Positions 7,573 to 16,977 of a DNA stretch of 64,000 nucleotides are shown in pieces. Made by a program: the position numbers and the translations under genes. Source of the DNA: Akkermansia muciniphila. GTDB lineage: Bacteria > Verrucomicrobiota > Verrucomicrobiia > Verrucomicrobiales > Akkermansiaceae. The stretch covers positions 65,561-129,560 of the forward strand of contig SFDX01000005.1 in NCBI GenBank assembly GCA_004557455.1, in the 5' to 3' direction. The notes beneath the pieces are model-generated. The model saw only the letters and a list, made by a program, of their open reading frames with translations. It was not told the origin of the DNA and made no database searches. Within the stretch, counting starts at the first letter, position 1, and each line of letters starts with the position of its first letter.

Positions 7573-8985
7573 ATGAGCGAGAATATTAAATACCTCCCCG
7601 GCAAGGAGCCGCATCCGCGGGAAACACGCCGCATCTACCGCAACATCAACCGCGTGGGTTATGACCCCTCCATCAAGTGCTTCATGAAGGACGGCGGCTA
7701 CGAGACCCTCAAGAAGGTGATCAAGATGGAGCCGGCGGATGTCATCAATGAGGTAAAGAAGAGCGGCCTGCGCGGCCGCGGCGGTGCCGGTTTCCCCACC
7801 GGTGTCAAGTGGACGTTCATCCCGAAGGGTAACACCAAGCCCGTCTACTTGGTCTGCAACTGCGATGAGTCCGAGCCCGGCACTTTCAAGGACCGCTTCA
7901 TTGTGCACCAGGACCCGCACCAGTTGCTGGAGGGCATGATTATCGCCTGCTATGCCGTGCAGGCGCACTACGCGGTTTTCTACATTCGCGAGGAGTTCCC
8001 GGAGGCAGCCAAGATCATGAGCAAGGCCATTGAGGAGGCGGAGGCCAAGGGTTTCCTGGGCAAGAACATCCTCAAGTCCGGCTTCGACCTGCAGATTATC
8101 GTGCATCGCGGGGCAGGGGCCTACATCTGCGGTGAGGAAACGGGTCTCATCAACTCCATCGAGGGTGAGCGCCCGTACCCGCGTATCAAGCCGCCTTTCT
8201 TCCCCGCTGCCATCGGTCTGTGGGGTTGCCCGACGATTGTGAACAACGTGGAGTCCCTCTGCCAGGTGCGCCAAGTGATGCTGCGCGGGGCGGAGGCCTA
8301 TGCGCAGGAGGGCGCGCAGCGCTCCCCCGGCACGCGTATCATCGGTGTCTCCGGTGATGTGAAGCGCCCGGGTGTGTACGAGTTCGTCTCCGGCTCCATC
8401 ACCTACGGTGAGCTGCTGTACGAGGTATGCGGCGGTCCCAAGCGCGGCCGCAAGTTCAAGGCCATCATCCCCGGCGGTGCCTCCGCTAAGGTGATGCGCT
8501 GCGACGAGGTGCTCAAGGATCGCAACCCGGACGGCTCGGTCAAGGAAATTTCCGTGTTCGACATCCCGATGGACCTGGACAGCATTGCCCGCTTCGGCTC
8601 CATGAGTGGCTCCGGCGGTGTCATCGTCATGGATGACACGCGCAGCATGCCGCACATCCTCAACAACCTCAACCGCTTCTTCGCTTGGGAATCCTGCGGC
8701 CAGTGCTCCCCCTGCCGGGAGGGTAACCCCTGGATGCTCAAGCTCTCCACCCGCATTTGCAACGGGCAGGGCTCCCCGGAGGATGTGGACCTGTTGAAGG
8801 ACGTGGCGGACAACATCTGCGGGCGGACGGTCTGCGCCTTCGGCGAGGCCTGCTCTTGGCCCACGCAGGCCTTCACCACCAAGTTCCGGGATGAATTCCT
8901 GGCACTCACCAAGCCCATCAACGCGCTTAAGCCGCACTCGGAGGAGGCTGCCGAGGCATGCAAGTTCCTGACCCGAGAAGACTAA
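7573..8985 (+). CDS. nuoF: NADH-quinone oxidoreductase subunit F (51-kDa type)
   Basis: 470 aa flavin subunit that oxidises NADH. The FMN/NADH-binding loop GLRGRGGAGFPTGVKW lies around residues 66-81, CNCDESEPGTFKDR follows, then RGAGAYICGEETGLINSIEG. The N3 [4Fe-4S] cluster ligands are ESCGQCSPCREG plus the later TVCAFGEA Cys. The spacing to nuoE is 15 bp and to nuoG 15 bp, a tightly packed operon. Confidence 0.95.
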   Translation: MSENIKYLPGKEPHPRETRRIYRNINRVGYDPSIKCFMKDGGYETLKKVIKMEPADVINEVKKSGLRGRGGAGFPTGVKWTFIPKGNTKPVYLVCNCDESEPGTFKDRFIVHQDPHQLLEGMIIACYAVQAHYAVFYIREEFPEAAKIMSKAIEEAEAKGFLGKNILKSGFDLQIIVHRGAGAYICGEETGLINSIEGERPYPRIKPPFFPAAIGLWGCPTIVNNVESLCQVRQVMLRGAEAYAQEGAQRSPGTRIIGVSGDVKRPGVYEFVSGSITYGELLYEVCGGPKRGRKFKAIIPGGASAKVMRCDEVLKDRNPDGSVKEISVFDIPMDLDSIARFGSMSGSGGVIVMDDTRSMPHILNNLNRFFAWESCGQCSPCREGNPWMLKLSTRICNGQGSPEDVDLLKDVADNICGRTVCAFGEACSWPTQAFTTKFRDEFLALTKPINALKPHSEEAAEACKFLTRED

Positions 8986-9000
8986 ATTCCCCTCATCAGC

Positions 9001-10731
9001 ATGATCACAAAACCGAATATACTGCCGAAAGACGCCGCCGCTGCCGAGGGCAAGGTGAACGTACAGATCAACGGCAAGTGGTACCGCTTCCCGAAAGGCA
9101 CGCGCATTGCGGATGCCTGTAATTCCGTGGGCGTGCACGTGCCCTGCTTCTGTTACCACCCCAAGTTGTCCGTGGCCGGCTCCTGCCGTATGTGCCTGGT
9201 GGAGCAGGGCATGCCCCCGCGTTTGGCCCCGGGTGCCACCCCCACTTATAATGAGGACGGCTACCAGACCATTCAGTGGATGCCCCGCGCCGTCATCGCC
9301 TGTGCCAACACCGTGGCGGAGAACATGGGCATCCGCACGGATGGCAAGCTGTGCAGCGAGGCACGCCGCGGCGTGTTGGAGTTCCTGCTCACCAATCACC
9401 CGCTGGACTGCCCCATCTGCGACATGGCCGGCGAGTGCAAGTTGCAGGAGTACACGGCCGACTACGGCCGCGGTACCCACCGCTTCACGGAGTCCAAGAC
9501 CAAGAAGGGCAAGAACCTGTCGCTCGGGCCGCGCGTGAATCTGGACCAAGAGCGCTGCGTGCTCTGCCGCCGCTGCGTTCGCTTCATGAAGGAGATTGTC
9601 GGCGAGGAGGTGCTCGGCGTCGTGGGTCGCGGTACGCACAACGCCATCTCCTGTTACCCCGGTAAGCAGCTGGACGGCAATTACTCCATGAACGTGGTGG
9701 ACCTCTGCCCCGTGGGTGCCCTCACCAGCCGTGACTTCCGCTTCAAGATGCGCGTTTGGTTCCTCAAGAGCACGCCTACCATTGATATGAACTGCGGCAC
9801 GGGTACCAACATCAACATTTGGACCCGCGGTCAGCAGGTTTACCGTATCACCCCGCGCCAAAACGATGAGGTGAACAGCTGCTGGATGCCCGATGACGCG
9901 CGCCTGAACTACAAGTTCATCAACGCCCCGGAGCGTATCCTCACCCCGCTTGTGCGGACGGATCGCGGTGCCGGGCAGCGTCCCGCTACCTGGGATGCCA
10001 CGCTGAACATGGTCGTGGAGCAGCTCCACAAGTGCGCGCCGGCAGAGACCGCAATGGTTGTCTCCGCTCGTTGCACGAACGAGGAGCTCTACATGGCCCG
10101 CGCGCTGGCCCGCCAGCTCGGGATCACCAAGTTCGACATCGTTCCCCGCATGGGTGAGGCGGATAACATGCTCATCTGCGAGGACCGCAACCCGAACACG
10201 AACGGTGCCAAGCTCATCCTTAACAAGACGGGCGCCGGTCTGGCCGGTATCCGCCGCGGTATCAAGAACCGCAGCATCCGCTTCGTCATCTCCATCGGTG
10301 AGGATCTGACCGCCGAGGCCGGGGTGCCGGAGGAGGACCTGCGCGGTCTGGATTACCTGCTCGTGATGTCCCACAGCGAGAACGCCACCACCAAGCAGGC
10401 GGACGTGGTGCTGCCGGGTGTTACCTTTGCGGAGAAGCACGGCACGATGATCAACGTCACGGGCCGCATTCAGCGTCTTAATAAGGCCATCGAGCCGCTG
10501 GGTGAGGCGCGTCCGGAGTGGCTCATCATGCGCGACCTCAGCCACCTGCTGGGTTGCGACTGCGTGCGCGTTATCGCCTGCCCCACGTCCATCAACGTGC
10601 TGGAGGAGATGGCCGAGGAGTTCGAGCCCATGCGCGGTCTCACCTGGGGCAGCATCGGCAACGAAGGTAAGCAAATCCTCAACACCGGTGTAACGATCCC
10701 GCTCATCGAGCGAGAGAAAGCTAAGAAGTAA
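9001..10731 (+). CDS. nuoG: NADH-quinone oxidoreductase subunit G (75-kDa type)
   Basis: 576 aa, on the short side compared with enterobacterial NuoG (around 900). The N-terminal [2Fe-2S] ferredoxin domain has CFCYHPKLSVAGSCRMC. It is followed by the His-Cys3 [4Fe-4S] motif HPLDCPICDMAGEC and the CVLCRRC...CPVGAL cluster. The molybdopterin-oxidoreductase-like domain continues (MNCGTGTNINIWTRG; SHSENATTKQADVVLPG) but ends early, so part of that domain appears reduced. It relays electrons from NuoF to NuoI. Confidence 0.93.
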   Translation: MITKPNILPKDAAAAEGKVNVQINGKWYRFPKGTRIADACNSVGVHVPCFCYHPKLSVAGSCRMCLVEQGMPPRLAPGATPTYNEDGYQTIQWMPRAVIACANTVAENMGIRTDGKLCSEARRGVLEFLLTNHPLDCPICDMAGECKLQEYTADYGRGTHRFTESKTKKGKNLSLGPRVNLDQERCVLCRRCVRFMKEIVGEEVLGVVGRGTHNAISCYPGKQLDGNYSMNVVDLCPVGALTSRDFRFKMRVWFLKSTPTIDMNCGTGTNINIWTRGQQVYRITPRQNDEVNSCWMPDDARLNYKFINAPERILTPLVRTDRGAGQRPATWDATLNMVVEQLHKCAPAETAMVVSARCTNEELYMARALARQLGITKFDIVPRMGEADNMLICEDRNPNTNGAKLILNKTGAGLAGIRRGIKNRSIRFVISIGEDLTAEAGVPEEDLRGLDYLLVMSHSENATTKQADVVLPGVTFAEKHGTMINVTGRIQRLNKAIEPLGEARPEWLIMRDLSHLLGCDCVRVIACPTSINVLEEMAEEFEPMRGLTWGSIGNEGKQILNTGVTIPLIEREKAKK

Positions 10732-10752
10732 CCCCCATCCATCCTTCCCATT

Positions 10753-12045
10753 ATGTTCTCTATATTGCAGCAATGGTACGATGACGTCATGAGCAACGAG
10801 ATCTGGTTCTACCTGATCACGACGCTCGTCAAGCTCGTCCTCATGTTCGCCGTTATTCTGGCCTTCGTGGTGCTCTCCGTGTGGACGGAGCGCCGAGTGG
10901 CGGGCTGGATTCAGGACCGCCCGGGTCCGAACCGCGCGGGTATCCCGCTCTTCCTGCTCAAGCGATTCGGCAGCAAGGAGAAGCAGCCGCTCTCCAAGGT
11001 CCTGCACTTCTTCGGCATTCCGCAGGACGGTTGGATTGCCAAACTCTGCACGTGGCTGCGTTTGGACCGCGAGATTCCGACCTTCGGTTTGATGCAGCCC
11101 TGCCTGGACGGCGGTAAGCTCTTCTTGAAGCAGGAGGTGACGCCGGTCTACGTGCGGCGGCTCTTCTTCATCCTGGCGCCCATGTTGGTGCTGGGCCCGC
11201 CCTTGGTGGCGGCTGCGGTGGTTCCCTTCGCCTCGGCGGTGGAGACCTGCTACGGCCACATCTCCATGTGCGTGGCAAACCTGAATATCGGTGTGCTGTG
11301 GATCTTCGCCGTCTCCGGCCTCTCCGTGTACGGCCTCACGCTGGCGGGTTGGTCCTCCAACTCCAAGTACCCCTTCCTGGGCGGCCTGCGTGCCTCTGCC
11401 CAGCTCATCTCGTATGAGGTGGCGATGGGACTGGCCATCATCCCCCTGCTCATGATGTTCGGCACCCTCAACCTTCAGGAGATCGTGCAGCAGCAGGCGG
11501 ACAACGGTTGGACGCTTCTGCCCCTGTGGGGTGAGGGTCTCAACGTGCAGCGTTGGGCGCTCTACCTGCCCGTGCTCGTCAGCTTCCTGGTGTTCGTCAC
11601 CTGCGTGTTTGCGGAGGCGAACCGCACGCCCTTCGATATGGCGGAGTGCGAGACAGACTTGGTGGGCGGTTACCACACGGAGTACTCCTCCATGAAGTTC
11701 GCTTCCTTCTTCATGGGTGAGTATGCGGCCATGGTCATCGGCTCGGCGCTGGTCGTTACGCTCTTCTTCGGTGGTTGGTCCATCGGCTTCGGGGCGGATG
11801 CCGCGCTGTCTGCCTACTGCGATTGGCTCGCGGTGCTCTGCCAGTTCCTGGTCTTCCTCGTGAAGCTGTTTGCCTTCATCTTCTTCTTCGTCTGGGTGCG
11901 CTGGACGCTGCCGCGCTTCCGTTGGGACCAGGTGATGAAGCTCGGGTGGCTCGTCTTCTTCGAGGTGACGGTCATCAACATCTTCCTGGCGGCGGCCATC
12001 ATGTTCTTCGTCAAGCAAACCCCGTTCTGCAGCCTCTTCAACTAA
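10753..12045 (+). CDS. nuoH: NADH-quinone oxidoreductase subunit H
   Basis: 430 aa, eight-TM membrane subunit next to the quinone channel. Signatures are ERRVAGWIQDRPGPNRAG (residues about 44-61), GLRASAQLISYEVAMGLA and EANRTPFDMAECETDLVGGYHTEYS. An unusual insertion of roughly 45-50 residues lies between the GPNRAG loop and GLMQPCLDGGKLFLKQE. It is rich in charged and aromatic residues (KEKQPLSKVLHFFGIPQDG), in what is normally a short loop. Confidence 0.93.
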   Translation: MFSILQQWYDDVMSNEIWFYLITTLVKLVLMFAVILAFVVLSVWTERRVAGWIQDRPGPNRAGIPLFLLKRFGSKEKQPLSKVLHFFGIPQDGWIAKLCTWLRLDREIPTFGLMQPCLDGGKLFLKQEVTPVYVRRLFFILAPMLVLGPPLVAAAVVPFASAVETCYGHISMCVANLNIGVLWIFAVSGLSVYGLTLAGWSSNSKYPFLGGLRASAQLISYEVAMGLAIIPLLMMFGTLNLQEIVQQQADNGWTLLPLWGEGLNVQRWALYLPVLVSFLVFVTCVFAEANRTPFDMAECETDLVGGYHTEYSSMKFASFFMGEYAAMVIGSALVVTLFFGGWSIGFGADAALSAYCDWLAVLCQFLVFLVKLFAFIFFFVWVRWTLPRFRWDQVMKLGWLVFFEVTVINIFLAAAIMFFVKQTPFCSLFN

Positions 12046-12054
12046 TTACTCATC

Positions 12055-12621
12055 ATGTCCTACATTCCTGTCAAACGTCCCAAGTTCTCTCTGTTGGACA
12101 AGGTGTACGTGGTGGAGCTCGTCAAGGGGCTCTGCATCACCTTCAAGCACCTGACGCTGTCCCTCCTGGGCAAGAGCCGGGGCAAGAAAGACTTTAACGG
12201 CAACGGCGTCGGCGTGTGCATGCAGTTCCCGGAGCAGCGGTGGGATGCCCACCTGCCGTCCTACTACCGCGGCGCGCCCGTTCTGGTGCGCGGCGAGGAC
12301 GGGCGGGAGCGCTGCGTCTCCTGCCAGCTCTGCGAGTTCATCTGCCCGGCCCGCGCCATCAAGGTAACCCCCGGTGTCGTCTCTGCGGACTCCCCCTGCC
12401 AAAAGCAGGAGAAGGCTCCCGCCGAGTTCGAGATCGACATGCTGCGCTGCATCTACTGCGGTATGTGCCAGGAGGCTTGCCCGGAGCAGGCTATCTTCCT
12501 TTCCAAGGAATACCTCATCACCCTCACGGACCGCAGCAAGGCTATCCGCAACAAGGAGACGCTTTACAAGCTGGGCGGTACCCGCAAGGGGCTCGTCAAC
12601 AAATGGAACCAATACAAATAA
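12055..12621 (+). CDS. nuoI: NADH-quinone oxidoreductase subunit I
   Basis: 188 aa two-[4Fe-4S] ferredoxin subunit (clusters N6a/N6b). The ligand motifs are CVSCQLCEFICPARAI and CIYCGMCQEACPEQAI. The N-terminal helix (VYVVELVKGLCITFKHL) anchors it to the membrane arm. The gap to nuoH is 9 bp. Confidence 0.95.
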   Translation: MSYIPVKRPKFSLLDKVYVVELVKGLCITFKHLTLSLLGKSRGKKDFNGNGVGVCMQFPEQRWDAHLPSYYRGAPVLVRGEDGRERCVSCQLCEFICPARAIKVTPGVVSADSPCQKQEKAPAEFEIDMLRCIYCGMCQEACPEQAIFLSKEYLITLTDRSKAIRNKETLYKLGGTRKGLVNKWNQYK

Positions 12622-12631
12622 AGCTCTGCTT

Positions 12632-13297
12632 ATGTTTGAATCCTCATTAAGTCAAATCATCTTCTACATCCTTGCCGTGGCGGCCGTCCTCTGCGCGGCG
12701 GGTGTAGTCTTCTTCCGCAACCCGGTATCGAGTGCGCTGAGCATGGCTATGTGCTTCGCTTTCTCGGCGGCCATTCTCTTCGGTCTCTCGGCTACTTTCC
12801 TGGGTATCGTACAAATCATCGTCTACGTGGGTGCCATCTTGGTGCTCTTCCTCTTCGTGGTGATGATGATGGACGTGAAGGCGGAGGCCGACGGTCCGCG
12901 CAATGTGTGGGCCTACATGCTGGGTGCCGTTCTGGTCGGCATTCTGTCGGCTGCCGTGTTCAAGACCTCGATGGCGCTTCCCGGTGCCGCCGAGGGTGAG
13001 TGCCCGGCTAAGGTGCTCTGCGACAACGCGACCGCCCTCACCACCGGGGAGCAGGCTCAGCCCAAGGCCGGTAACTACGGCGGGGCTCTCCCGCAGATCA
13101 ATACCACGCTCGCCAACCGCTTGGCCAACCCGACCATGACGCGTCAGGAGGCGGCGAAGGCGTCCTATTCGGATGCCAAGCTGCTCGGTATTGTGCTCTT
13201 CGGCAAGTACAGCATTCAGTTCGTCATCCTCTCCTTGGCGCTGTTGGTCGGCGCGGTGGGGGCGGTCGCACTGGCCCGTAAATTGAAGCAAGACTAA
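12632..13297 (+). CDS. nuoJ: NADH-quinone oxidoreductase subunit J
   Basis: 221 aa membrane subunit starting MFESSLSQIIFYILAV, with five predicted TM segments. The conserved FLGIVQIIVYVGAILVLFLFVVMM stretch contains the pi-bulge helix. A hydrophilic insert (around AEGECPAKVLCDNATAL to the SYSDAKLLG motif) separates TM4 and TM5. The in-frame sequence upstream overlaps nuoI and is not coding here; the ATG at 12632 follows the nuoI stop by 10 bp. Confidence 0.9.
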   Translation: MFESSLSQIIFYILAVAAVLCAAGVVFFRNPVSSALSMAMCFAFSAAILFGLSATFLGIVQIIVYVGAILVLFLFVVMMMDVKAEADGPRNVWAYMLGAVLVGILSAAVFKTSMALPGAAEGECPAKVLCDNATALTTGEQAQPKAGNYGGALPQINTTLANRLANPTMTRQEAAKASYSDAKLLGIVLFGKYSIQFVILSLALLVGAVGAVALARKLKQD

Positions 13298-13312
13298 CCC
13301 GTTTTACCGACC

Positions 13313-13630
13313 ATGACTCCATTAGCTCATTACTTGATTCTCTCCGGGCTGTTGTTTTCCATCGGCCTGGCCGGCGTCCTGGTGCGCAGGAACATCCTTG
13401 TGGTGTTCATGTGCCTGGAAATGATGCTCAGCGCGGCGAATATCTCGCTGGTGGCTTTCTCTCGTGCCCAAGGCACGGAGGGTGTGCCGGTGTATGATGC
13501 GCAGGTGCTGGCGCTCTTTATCATTGCTGTCGCGGCGGCGGAGGTCGCTATCGGCTTGGCTCTCATCGTGGCCATGTTCCGCTCCTGCCGTTCGGTGGAC
13601 AGCGCGTCGCTCAACACTCTCAAAGACTAA
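13313..13630 (+). CDS. nuoK: NADH-quinone oxidoreductase subunit K
   Basis: 105 aa, three TM helices. It shows the family pattern LSGLLFSIGLAGVLVRRN, LEMMLSAANISLVAF (with the conserved Glu) and AVAAAEVAIGLALIVAMFR (second conserved Glu), both involved in proton translocation. The gap to nuoJ is 15 bp. Confidence 0.95.
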   Translation: MTPLAHYLILSGLLFSIGLAGVLVRRNILVVFMCLEMMLSAANISLVAFSRAQGTEGVPVYDAQVLALFIIAVAAAEVAIGLALIVAMFRSCRSVDSASLNTLKD

Positions 13631-13645
13631 CCCCACGCTGCAACC

Positions 13646-15484
13646 ATGAATAATCTCCCTTGGCTCCTCTTGCTGCTGCCTCTGCTGGCGGCTGCTCTGG
13701 ATTGGCTCTGCTTCCGCAAGAACCCGGGTGCAGCCACCGCCGTTTCGCTCATCTCCGTGCTCCTCACGCTCGGGCTTACGCTGGCTATCTACGCCGGCCT
13801 CTGCACCGGGACGCCGGATGCCTACGTCTGGATGTCGGACGGCTTGCTGAACCTTCATCTCGGCCTTACACTGGATACGCTGGCTGTCCGCATGATGCTC
13901 GTCGTCACCGGCATCGGCTCGCTGATCCACATTTTCTCCATCGGCTACATGAAGGGTGACCCCTCCAACCTCTCCCGCTACTTCGCCGGGCTCAGCATCT
14001 TCATGTTCAGCATGACGATGATTGTGCTGGCGGACAACTTGGCGATGACCTTCATCGGCTGGGAAATGGTCGGCTTCTCGTCCTACCTGCTCATCGGCCA
14101 CTGGTTCCACAAGGCCTCTGCGGCGGATGCGGCCAAGAAGGCCTTTATCACCAACCGTGTGGGTGACTTCGGTTTCCTCATCGGCATCCTGCTCACGCTC
14201 TTCGTGTTCGGTACGCTGGACTTCGGGGAGATGGCGGGCAAGGCCAACCTGATGCAGGGCGGCGTGCTCACGGTCATCGTGCTGTGCCTCTTCTGCGGTG
14301 CGGTCGGTAAGTCCGCCCAGTTCCCGCTGCATGTGTGGCTGCCGGACGCCATGGAGGGTCCGACGCCGGTTTCCGCCCTCATCCACGCGGCCACGATGGT
14401 GGCGGCGGGTGTCTACATGCTCGTGCGTCTGCAGGTGAGCATGGGCGCGAGCGCCTTCACGGACACGGCCTGCACGGTCATCGCGGCGGTGGGTGGCATC
14501 ACGGCCCTGCTGGCGGCTCTCATGGCCATGCAGCAGGATGACATCAAGCGCGTGCTCGCTTACTCCACGCTCTCTCAGCTCGGCTACATGGTCATGGCCG
14601 TGGGCCTGCTGGCGGGGGAGGCGGCCATGTTCCACCTCTACACGCACGCCTGGTTCAAGGCTCTGCTCTTCCTCGGTGCGGGTGCCATCATTGTTTGCTG
14701 CCACCATGAGCAGAACATCTGGAAGATGGGCGGCCTGCTGCGCCGCATGCCGGGTACGGCCATCTGCTTCCTGATGGGTACCTTCGCCCTTATCGCCGTT
14801 CCGGGTTTCTCCGGTTTCTACTCCAAGGAGGCCATTTTGGAGGCCGCGCTGGAGAAGAATCCCACCTTCTTCTGGCTGGGTGCTGCCGTGGCAGCTCTCA
14901 CGACCTTCTACATGACGCGCCTTTGCCTGGTGACCTTCCTGGGTCGCCCGCGTGCTCACGGTGCCGAGCAGGCCAAGGAGGCCGGTGCTACCATGCTGCT
15001 GCCGCTCATCCTGCTGGCTGTCATGGCGGTCATCGCCGGCTACGGTTGTGTGGCGGATGCGCTAGTGCCCTTCGAGGGCTTCCGGGCTCATGGTTTCTCG
15101 GTGGGGTTGCCCTTCTATGCGGGGCTCGGCTCGCTGGCTCTGGGCATCCTGGCGGCGGTGGCCTTCTATGGTTGCGGTTGCCGCAAGCAGGACCCGCTGG
15201 CCGGTAACTTCGTTTCCACCGCTCTGCGTCGCCGTCTGTACATCGATGATATTTACGACAAGGGCCTCATCGGCGGTCTGCAGCACTTCGTTTCCGTTGC
15301 CATCGGCTGCATCGATCTGGCCATCATCCGCGGGCTCATTGCAGAGACGCTGTCTTGGATTACCGGGCGCATCGGGATGCTGCTGGGCCGGCTGCAGTGC
15401 GGCTGCCTGCGCGGCTATGCGGCCGTGGTCGGCATCGGTTTCATCATCATGATGCTCCTGCTCGCCTTTCAGTGGGCTCACTAA
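13646..15484 (+). CDS. nuoL: NADH-quinone oxidoreductase subunit L (antiporter-like)
   Basis: 612 aa, the distal proton-pumping subunit. Hallmarks are NLAMTFIGWEMVGFSSYLLIGHWF, PLHVWLPDAMEGPTPVSALIHAATMV, DDIKRVLAYSTLSQLGYM and a C-terminal lateral helix region (LYIDDIYDKGLIGGLQHF). The length is typical. Confidence 0.95.
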   Translation: MNNLPWLLLLLPLLAAALDWLCFRKNPGAATAVSLISVLLTLGLTLAIYAGLCTGTPDAYVWMSDGLLNLHLGLTLDTLAVRMMLVVTGIGSLIHIFSIGYMKGDPSNLSRYFAGLSIFMFSMTMIVLADNLAMTFIGWEMVGFSSYLLIGHWFHKASAADAAKKAFITNRVGDFGFLIGILLTLFVFGTLDFGEMAGKANLMQGGVLTVIVLCLFCGAVGKSAQFPLHVWLPDAMEGPTPVSALIHAATMVAAGVYMLVRLQVSMGASAFTDTACTVIAAVGGITALLAALMAMQQDDIKRVLAYSTLSQLGYMVMAVGLLAGEAAMFHLYTHAWFKALLFLGAGAIIVCCHHEQNIWKMGGLLRRMPGTAICFLMGTFALIAVPGFSGFYSKEAILEAALEKNPTFFWLGAAVAALTTFYMTRLCLVTFLGRPRAHGAEQAKEAGATMLLPLILLAVMAVIAGYGCVADALVPFEGFRAHGFSVGLPFYAGLGSLALGILAAVAFYGCGCRKQDPLAGNFVSTALRRRLYIDDIYDKGLIGGLQHFVSVAIGCIDLAIIRGLIAETLSWITGRIGMLLGRLQCGCLRGYAAVVGIGFIIMMLLLAFQWAH

Positions 15485-15510
15485 GTAAACCTTAACCTCA
15501 TTTTTCAACC

Positions 15511-16953
15511 ATGCTTATTTGGCTTATTCTCATCCCCGTGCTTGCGGCAGCCGCCATCGGTCTGCTCAAGGCTCCCGGGCGTGCCACGGCCTTGGTGAGT
15601 GCTACGCTCACTTTCCTGCTCGGTCTCGGGGCCATTCTGGCCTACAGCGGCTGCATTGATTGCTGCTGCTGCGGGGCGGAGTGCTCCCAGTTCACCCTGC
15701 AGCCCGTGTTTGCGCGCATCATGCTGCTGCTCACCCTCATCGTTACGCTCGGTGCAGCGGTGGGGCTCAAGGCGCCGAACCCGCAGGCTGAGCGCAGCTG
15801 GGCCATTTCCACCCTGCTCATTTCGGCGGGTGCCACCGGTGCTTTCCTGTCGGACAACATCATCTCGTTCTACGCGTTCCATGAGTTGGCTCTCATCCCG
15901 ACCTTCGTGATGATCGGCTACTACGGCCGCGGTGATCGCCGCAGCATCTCCTGGACCATGGTCATCTACTTGGGTGTGGCTTCCATGGTGCTGCTGGTGG
16001 GCTTGCTGATGCTCTGCCTCAGCTTCGGTGCCTTCACCTTCTCCGGCTTGGCTGCCAACGTGGCGGCGGGCGTGGGTACTTACTCCTACGCCGGCGTCAT
16101 CGCGGGGCTGCTGCTGGCGGGCTTCGGCACGCTGGTGTCTCTCTTCCCGTTCCATTCCTGGGCGGCTCCGGCCTATGCGAGTGCTCCCACTCCGGTGGCG
16201 ATGCTGCATGCGGGTGTGCTCAAGAAGTTCGGTCTCTACGGTCTCTTCATGGTGGCGGACTGCTTCGGTTCCCACTGCGGCGAGGTCTTCGGTTCCTGGA
16301 ACAACCTGCTCCTCCTCTTCCTGCTGGGTAACATCCTGTGGGTGGGCTACGTGACGGTGAGCCAGACGCGTCTGGACGACATGCTGGGTAACTCTTCCGT
16401 CATGCACATGGGCTACATCTTCCTGGCCTTCGCGGCTTACATCGCGGCAAACGGGGCGAACCACCTCGCCGTTCTCGGTGCAGAGGCGCTCATCTTCGGC
16501 CACGGTCTCACCATTGCTCTGCTCTTCCTGCTCTGCGGGCAGGTGGAGGACCAAACGCGCACGCTGGAGATGGATTCCCTCGGCGGTCTCGCCAAGCGGC
16601 TGCCCACCCTGGGCTTCCTCTTTGGGCTGGCGGGCATGGCTTCCATCGGTCTGCCATTGCTGGCCAACTTCGTGGGTGAGTTCACCATCTTCACCTCCTG
16701 CTTCAATGGCACGAGCTTCGGGGACGGTCTCATGAACATCGGGCCGGTGCAGGTGGTCACCTTCTTCGCTCTGTGGGGCTTGGTCATCAGCGCGGTCTAC
16801 ATGCTGCGCGCCTTCCGCCGCGTCTTCGAGGGCGATGAGTCCGATGCCGCCAAGCGCGCCGTTGCGCTCGGCAGCGGGGATGTGCTAGCTGCGGCTTTCC
16901 TGGCCTTCTTCATCGTGCTCTTCGGTTGCATCCCGGTCACAAGCCTCTTCTGA
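15511..16953 (+). CDS. nuoM: NADH-quinone oxidoreductase subunit M (antiporter-like)
   Basis: 480 aa proton-pumping subunit with FYAFHELALIPTFVMIGYYG (containing the conserved Glu), LFPFHSWAAPAYASAPTPVAMLHAGVLKK and HGLTIALLFLLCGQVED. A cysteine-rich stretch (CIDCCCCGAEC, residues about 47-57) in the first periplasmic loop is unusual and not part of the family signature. Confidence 0.94.
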   Translation: MLIWLILIPVLAAAAIGLLKAPGRATALVSATLTFLLGLGAILAYSGCIDCCCCGAECSQFTLQPVFARIMLLLTLIVTLGAAVGLKAPNPQAERSWAISTLLISAGATGAFLSDNIISFYAFHELALIPTFVMIGYYGRGDRRSISWTMVIYLGVASMVLLVGLLMLCLSFGAFTFSGLAANVAAGVGTYSYAGVIAGLLLAGFGTLVSLFPFHSWAAPAYASAPTPVAMLHAGVLKKFGLYGLFMVADCFGSHCGEVFGSWNNLLLLFLLGNILWVGYVTVSQTRLDDMLGNSSVMHMGYIFLAFAAYIAANGANHLAVLGAEALIFGHGLTIALLFLLCGQVEDQTRTLEMDSLGGLAKRLPTLGFLFGLAGMASIGLPLLANFVGEFTIFTSCFNGTSFGDGLMNIGPVQVVTFFALWGLVISAVYMLRAFRRVFEGDESDAAKRAVALGSGDVLAAAFLAFFIVLFGCIPVTSLF

Positions 16954-16977
16954 TAACCCTCACCTCTGTAGATTACC

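Noticed and set aside
6988..12018. A minus-strand open frame of more than 1600 codons over nuoE-nuoH
   Set aside because: It lies antisense to well-identified nuo genes, has His/Arg/Leu-rich antisense composition and no family motif; long antisense frames are expected in G+C-rich genes.
12374..12631. N-terminal extension of nuoJ into nuoI
   Set aside because: These codons are another frame of nuoI; the nuoJ ATG at 12632 gives the normal family length.
13322..14959. Minus-strand frame over nuoK and nuoL
   Set aside because: Antisense shadow of nuoK/nuoL; no promoter or motif.
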